From NCBI GenBank assembly GCA_003665935.1, contig QPLR01000001.1, positions 310,001 to 374,000 on the forward strand: DNA of 64,000 bases, given 5' to 3'. Made by a program: the position numbers and the translations under genes. The notes below the pieces were generated by a model that was not told the origin of the DNA, did not search any database, and was given only the letters and a program-made list of their open reading frames with translations. Positions 59,531 to 64,000 of the stretch are shown in pieces (within the stretch, counting starts at the first letter, position 1; each line of letters starts with the position of its first letter). The DNA comes from Halobellus sp. Atlit-31R (GTDB lineage: Archaea; Halobacteriota; Halobacteria; Halobacteriales; Haloferacaceae).

Positions 59531-59821
59531 TCAGAGCGCACCGGGCACGACCACCGACGCGAGGAGGGCGACAGTTCCGAGGACGCCGAGCACCACGAAG
59601 AGAGCGTTCTCCGCGCCGGGGTCGCCGGGTTCGATCGGGGGGCGCTGGATCGGCAGCTGTCCGTCGTCGCGGCCGTCACCGTCCGGGTCCGTCGACTGCG
59701 GTCCGAGATCCGGCTCCGTCGACGACGACTCGGCGGCCGGACCGGTCGGAGGCGGGCTACTCTCCCGATCGGGACGCCTTTCGCCGGTCTCCCGGTCGGG
59801 GGCGGTGTCCGGGTTACTCAT
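59531..59821 (-). CDS. Small single-span membrane protein (haloarchaeal DUF7312-like)
   Basis: The 96-residue protein has a Pro/Asp/Ser-rich disordered first 60 residues. The segment LPIQRPPIEPGDPGAENALFV leads into one C-terminal hydrophobic helix (VVLGVLGTVALLASVVVPGAL). The RPPIEPGDP...EN pattern just before the helix is one I recall from a conserved haloarchaeal family (DUF7312). The start at 59821 is used; the upstream extension is Arg-rich and antisense to pyruvate kinase. Function unknown. Confidence 0.72.
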   Translation of the reverse strand: MSNPDTAPDRETGERRPDRESSPPPTGPAAESSSTEPDLGPQSTDPDGDGRDDGQLPIQRPPIEPGDPGAENALFVVLGVLGTVALLASVVVPGAL

Positions 59822-59886
59822 CGGAGATACGTAGGTGCGCCACACGAAAAGGCCTGCCGGCTCGCCACCGGTACGTGGTCGGTCGA

Positions 59887-61653
59887 TTACCGAATCTCGG
59901 CGTCGCGCGTCCGGTGTCTGATGACGTCTCCCTCGTAGACGACGCCGCGTTCGGCGTGGAGAGTCAGCGTCGTTCCGGTCGGCAGCGACGTCGGCAGCGG
60001 CGCGCCCGAGATCATCGGGATGTCGAGCTCGCGGGCGACGAGCGCGGGGTAGCCCGTCATCCCGGGTCGCGCGTCGACGATGCCGCCGAGCGTGGCCGCC
60101 TCGCCGTCGAACTCGCCGTCGAAGCTCGCCGGCAGCGCCAGGATTGCGCCCTCGGGGACCGACGAGAGGTCCCCGTCTTCGGTGACGGCGAGCGGGCCCG
60201 CGACCCGACCGCCGACGACCTTCCGACCGGTCGCGACGGCCTCCGCAGCGACGTGGAGTTTCAGCATATTCGTCGTGTTCGTGCTTTCGAGCTCGGTCAT
60301 CATTCCGGAGAGGACGACGAGCGTGTCGCCCGACCGAGCGACGTCGGCGTCGAGTGCGGCGTCGACCGCGTCGTCGATCATCGCGTCGATACCGTCGCGG
60401 TAGGCCGAGTACACCGGGATGACGCCCCACGAGAGCGCGAGCTGGCGGCGGACCCGGTCGTTCGGGGTGGTGGCGACGACGGGCACCGCGGGCCGGAACT
60501 TCGCCGTCTTTCGCGCCGTGTACCCCGACTCGGAGGCGGCGACGACCGCGCTCGCGCCGACGTCGCGGGCGAGATACCGCGCCGAGCGGGCGAGCGCCTC
60601 CGTCCGGGAGTCCTCTTCGGGCGTCGGGATCCGCTGCTCGCGGCCGTCGGCGTACTCGTCGCTGGCTTCCACCTGTCTGACGATCCGGTCCATCGTCTCG
60701 ACGACCCGGACGGGATCGTCGCCGATGGCCGTCTCCCCGGAGAGCATCACCGCGTCGGTCCCGTCGAGGACGGCGTTAGCGACGTCGGAGGCCTCCGCGC
60801 GCGTGGGTCGGCGGGCGTGGACCATCGAGTCCAGCATCTCGGTCGCTGTGATCACCGGTGTTCCGGCGGCGTGGCTCTTGCGGATGATGCGCTTCTGGAT
60901 GATCGGGACGTCCTCGAGCGGCATCTCGACGCCCAGGTCACCGCGGGCGACCATCACGCCGTAGGCGGCGTCGATGATCTCGTCGAGATTCTCCACAGCG
61001 CCCGCGCGCTCGATCTTCGCGACGACGGGGATGTCCGCGCCGAGTTCGTCGAGCGCGTCGCTGATCGTGTAGATGTCGTCGGCCGAGCGGACGAACGAGG
61101 CCGCGACGAAATCGGCCCGCTTCTCGGCGGCGACGGCCAGTTCCGCGCGGTCGCTCTCGGTGATGAGGTCGATGTCGAGATCGACGCCCGGGAGGTTGAC
61201 GCCCTTGCGACCCCCGAGTTCGCCTCCGGAGTCGATCCGGGCGGCGACGCCGTCGCCGTCGACGCGGACGACCGTCGCCTCGATCCGGCCGTCGTCGAGA
61301 AGAACCGTATCACCCGGCTCGGCCGCCGCGATCGAGTACGAGAGGCCGACGGTCTCGGGCGTCGCGTCGTCGCCCTCGACAAAGCGGACTTCCGAGTCGG
61401 CCGCCAGATGGATGGGCTCTTCGAGCGGCGCGGTCCTCACTTCGGGACCTTGGAGGTCGACCATCGCGGCCAGCGGGCGCTCGGTGGCGTCGTCGACCGC
61501 GCGGACGCGGTCGATGACTTTCCGGCGGTGGTCCGGCGTCCCGTGACTCGCGTTGAACCGCGCGACGCTCATCCCGGCCTCCGCGAGGGCCCGAATCGTG
61601 GCTTCGTCGTCGGACGCCGGGCCGAGCGTACAGACGATTTTCGCTCGTTTCAT
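59887..61653 (-). CDS. pyk: Pyruvate kinase with C-terminal PEP-utiliser-like domain
   Basis: The 588-residue enzyme has the (beta/alpha)8 core (MKRAKIVCTLGPAS; MVARGDLGVEMP; TATEMLDSMV). A C-terminal allosteric domain is followed by an extra ~95-residue domain of the PEP-utilising swivel type. In that extra domain the usual T-S-H phosphohistidine motif reads TGYPAL, so the His is missing. The core makes pyruvate and ATP from PEP. Nothing in the core is missing. The extra domain is found in some bacterial and archaeal pyruvate kinases. Confidence 0.95.
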   Translation of the reverse strand: MKRAKIVCTLGPASDDEATIRALAEAGMSVARFNASHGTPDHRRKVIDRVRAVDDATERPLAAMVDLQGPEVRTAPLEEPIHLAADSEVRFVEGDDATPETVGLSYSIAAAEPGDTVLLDDGRIEATVVRVDGDGVAARIDSGGELGGRKGVNLPGVDLDIDLITESDRAELAVAAEKRADFVAASFVRSADDIYTISDALDELGADIPVVAKIERAGAVENLDEIIDAAYGVMVARGDLGVEMPLEDVPIIQKRIIRKSHAAGTPVITATEMLDSMVHARRPTRAEASDVANAVLDGTDAVMLSGETAIGDDPVRVVETMDRIVRQVEASDEYADGREQRIPTPEEDSRTEALARSARYLARDVGASAVVAASESGYTARKTAKFRPAVPVVATTPNDRVRRQLALSWGVIPVYSAYRDGIDAMIDDAVDAALDADVARSGDTLVVLSGMMTELESTNTTNMLKLHVAAEAVATGRKVVGGRVAGPLAVTEDGDLSSVPEGAILALPASFDGEFDGEAATLGGIVDARPGMTGYPALVARELDIPMISGAPLPTSLPTGTTLTLHAERGVVYEGDVIRHRTRDAEIR

Positions 61654-61767
61654 AGAACGACATACTCGGGAATGAGTTAAAAAGACCGACGATGGGACGC
61701 GGACGCGGACTTCGAAGAGGTTTCGCCGGTCGGAGGAGCGGTGAGGCCGGCGAACGCCGTGCGCGGG

Positions 61768-63852
61768 CTACTGGATCTTCGTTCCGGGGACGGCGTCGCC
61801 GTGCGTCGTCAGGAGGTCGGCCTGGTCGCCCGCGGCGAGCAGCATCCCGTTGGACTCGACGCCGAACAGTTCGGCCTTTTCGAGGTTGGCGACGACGACG
61901 ATCTTCGTGCCCGGCAGCGAGTCGACGTCGTGAAGCTGTTTGATGCCGGCGACGATCTGGCGCTCTTCGAGCCCGATGTCGACCGTCAGCTTCGCCAGTT
62001 TGTCGGCACCCTCGATCCCCTCGGCGGCGACGATCTCGCCCACGCGGATGTCGAGCTCCTGGAAGTCTTCGAACCCGATCCGCTCGTCGGCGAGCGGTTC
62101 GAGGTCGGCCGCGGCGGCGGCGTCCGACTCGTCGGCCGCCACGTCACCGTCCGCCGCTGTCTCGTCGGCGTCATCTGCCGCGGCGGACGCTTCGACCCGC
62201 GCGTCGAGCTTCTCGTTGAGTTCCTCGACGCGCTCTTCGGGGATCTTCTCGAACAGTTCGGTCGGCTCCTCGAAGGTCGCGACCGGGGCGTCGAGCGCGG
62301 CGTCGAGCCCGACGCCGTGGACGTCGCCGTCCTCGTTCAGGTCCGCCCACAGCCGCTCGGCCGCTTCGGGCGTGACCGGCTCGAAGAGCACGGCCACGGC
62401 CTTCGCGAGCTGGACGCAGTCGCGGATGACCTGCGCCTTCTCGGGGTCGTCGTCGCCGAGCTTCCAGGGTTCGTTCCGCTGGATGTACTCGTTGCCGAAC
62501 TGCGCGAGTCGGACGGCCGCGTCGCCGACGTCCCGGACCGAGTAGTCGTTGACGCCAGCCTCGAACTCCGCCATCGCAGTCTCGATGCGCTCGCGGACGT
62601 CGGCAGAGAGAGCTGCGTCGGGCGTGCCGCCGAACTCGCGGGCGGCGAAGAGCAGCGAACGGTACGCGAAGTTGCCCACCGTCCCCACGAGCTCGTTGTT
62701 CACGCGCTCGCGGAAGCGCGCCCACGAGAAGTCGACGTCCTGCTGGAAGCCGCCGTTGGTCGCGAGGTAGTAGCGCAGCAGGTCCGGCCGGAACCCTTCG
62801 TCGAGGTACTCCTCGGCCCAGACCGCGCGGTTGCGCGAGGTGGAGAAGCCCTTGCCTTCGAGCGTGATGAACCCCGAGGCCATCACCGCGCGGGGTTCGA
62901 CGTAGCCCGAGGCGCGGAGCATCGCCGGCCAGAAGACGGTGTGGTGCTGGATGATGTCGCGGCCGATGATGTGGACGACCTCGCCGTCCTCGCGCCAGGC
63001 CCGCTCCCAGTCGAAGGCGTCGGCCCCGACGCGGTCTGTGTACTGCTTCGTCGAGGAGATGTACTCGATCGGCGCGTCGACCCAGACGTAGAGGACGAGG
63101 TCGTCCTCGCCTGGGTAGTCGATGCCCCAGTCCATGTCGCGGGTGATACACCAGTCCTGGAGTTCGCCCTCGATCCACTCGCGGGGCTGATTCTGCGCGT
63201 TCGAGGTGCCCTCGAGGCGGTCGATGAACTCGCCGAGATACTCCTGCAGGTCGGAGACGGCGAAGAACTTGTGCTCTCGGTTCCGGTACTCGGCGGGGTT
63301 GCCGGTAACCGTCGAGACGGGGTCTTCGATCTCGCCCGGTTCGAGGTGGCGGCCGCAGCCCTCGTCGCACTCGTCGCCGCGGGCGTGTTCGCCGCAGTAC
63401 GGGCAGGTCCCCTCGACGAAGCGGTCGGGGAGCCACTGGTCGGCGTCGGGGTCGTAGGCGACCGGGATCTCCTTCTCGTAGACGTAGCCCTCTTCCTCGA
63501 GAGTTCGGACGATCTCCTGTGTCGTCTCCGTGTTGGTGGCGTCGTCGGTGTGCCCGTAGTTGTCGAAGTCGACGTCGAATTTCGGGAACGTATCCTCGTA
63601 CTGCTCGTGGTGGCGGAGCGCGAACTCCTCGGGCGTGACGCCCTCCTCGGCGGCGTTGACGGCGACCGGGGTGCCGTGCATATCGGAGCCGCAGACGAAG
63701 GCGGTCTGCTGGCCGAGTCGCTTCAGCGCGCGGCTGTAGATGTCGCCGCCGACGTACGTTCGGAGGTGGCCGATGTGCAGGTCGCCGTTGGCGTACGGCA
63801 GCCCACAGGTCACCACCGCCGGATGCTCAGTGGGAAAGTCCTCGTGGCTCAC
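61768..63852 (-). CDS. metG: Methionyl-tRNA synthetase with C-terminal tRNA-binding domain
   Basis: The 694-residue class I synthetase has the HIGH-like motif GDLHIGHL. A zinc domain follows (CPYCGEHARGDECDEGCGRH). The KMSKS-equivalent is GFSTSRNRAVW, then comes the helical anticodon domain. An acidic linker leads into a C-terminal OB-fold EMAP/Trbp111-type tRNA-binding domain (about residues 590-694, LDIRVGEIVAAEGIEGADKL). The start is taken as GTG 63852 (VSHEDFPTEHPA), with a T-rich element about 25 bp upstream; the longer TTG frame to 63879 is less likely. Confidence 0.96.
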   Translation of the reverse strand: MSHEDFPTEHPAVVTCGLPYANGDLHIGHLRTYVGGDIYSRALKRLGQQTAFVCGSDMHGTPVAVNAAEEGVTPEEFALRHHEQYEDTFPKFDVDFDNYGHTDDATNTETTQEIVRTLEEEGYVYEKEIPVAYDPDADQWLPDRFVEGTCPYCGEHARGDECDEGCGRHLEPGEIEDPVSTVTGNPAEYRNREHKFFAVSDLQEYLGEFIDRLEGTSNAQNQPREWIEGELQDWCITRDMDWGIDYPGEDDLVLYVWVDAPIEYISSTKQYTDRVGADAFDWERAWREDGEVVHIIGRDIIQHHTVFWPAMLRASGYVEPRAVMASGFITLEGKGFSTSRNRAVWAEEYLDEGFRPDLLRYYLATNGGFQQDVDFSWARFRERVNNELVGTVGNFAYRSLLFAAREFGGTPDAALSADVRERIETAMAEFEAGVNDYSVRDVGDAAVRLAQFGNEYIQRNEPWKLGDDDPEKAQVIRDCVQLAKAVAVLFEPVTPEAAERLWADLNEDGDVHGVGLDAALDAPVATFEEPTELFEKIPEERVEELNEKLDARVEASAAADDADETAADGDVAADESDAAAAADLEPLADERIGFEDFQELDIRVGEIVAAEGIEGADKLAKLTVDIGLEERQIVAGIKQLHDVDSLPGTKIVVVANLEKAELFGVESNGMLLAAGDQADLLTTHGDAVPGTKIQ

Positions 63853-63937
63853 AGCGGGTACTGGACGGGGGGAGACCAAAATCCCGCTGGTTCGGAGTCG
63901 CCGGCGGGGCGCCTCTCGGTGACGCGGTCGACCCCAA

Positions 63938-64000
63938 CTAGACGATCGAGAGCACAGTGCCGACGCCGATGACGGTGACGACCAGCCGACCGACGCTCCC
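63938..64000 (-). CDS. 3' end of a membrane-protein gene (cut by window edge)
   Basis: On the reverse strand the last 20 codons before a TAG read GSVGRLVVTVIGVGTVLSIV, a hydrophobic helix. Third positions are mostly G or C, as in real genes here. It is probably the C-terminal transmembrane helix of a protein whose gene starts beyond the window. Nothing more can be said. Confidence 0.5.
   Translation of the reverse strand, partial: GSVGRLVVTVIGVGTVLSIV

Noticed and set aside
1..64000. Mobile elements, CRISPR arrays, tRNA or rRNA genes
   Set aside because: I looked for transposase motifs, terminal repeats, regularly spaced repeats and tRNA T-loop signatures and saw none. The repeats present are short tandem or phased units without insertion-sequence features.

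Overview
This window is haloarchaeal chromosome. The DNA is GC-rich, the proteins are acidic, and genes mostly begin without a leader about 25 bp after a TATA-like element. The gene content is euryarchaeal: an archaellum, two TFB genes, AglD, NreA, archaeal 3-dehydroquinate synthase II and haloarchaeal DUF families. The genus cannot be named from the sequence. I see no tRNA, rRNA, CRISPR array, insertion sequence or prophage.

Layout. (1) 1-8.5 kb is housekeeping: the end of a DUF2110-type gene, a DUF5803-type lipoprotein, a CinA/MoaB-fold protein, an ATP-NAD kinase-like protein, an AbrB-PhoU regulator, small membrane and winged-helix proteins, a RIO-like kinase, a universal stress protein and an actin-fold protein resembling salactin. 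(2) 8.5-23.8 kb is one motility and chemotaxis locus. Leftward genes are an ArlD/E-domain protein, cheD, a two-domain cheC, cheY and a conserved acidic protein. Rightward genes are a small winged-helix regulator, two archaellins, and the operon arlCE-F-G-H-I-J-cheF. A KaiC-like ATPase is transcribed leftward between the archaellins and arlCE. cheA, cheW, cheB and cheR are not in the window. (3) 23.8-39 kb holds an XPD/Rad3 helicase, Nnr-MoaC, HflX, an EamA transporter, ThrRS, a rhomboid-EndoV pair, pyrophosphatase, a PadR/RosR-like regulator and RNase HI. (4) 39-54 kb holds two TFB genes (one without zinc-ribbon cysteines), an MFS transporter, NreA, a TRAM protein, a radical-SAM protein, a GNAT acetyltransferase, DHQ synthase II, a BtuF-like protein, DUF84, AglD and regulators. 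(5) 54-64 kb holds stomatin and NfeD-like proteins, a membrane protein with an Mrr-like fold, a secreted surface protein, pyruvate kinase and MetRS.

The most interesting signal is regulatory. The promoters of cheY, the first archaellin and the ArlD-like gene each carry a near-identical inverted-repeat site (TATC-N4-CTGATA). It sits exactly 14 bp upstream of a TATA-like hexamer, and a weaker copy precedes arlCE. This suggests one undescribed regulator coordinating archaellum and chemotaxis genes. The winged-helix protein encoded between cheY and the archaellins is the obvious candidate, by position only.
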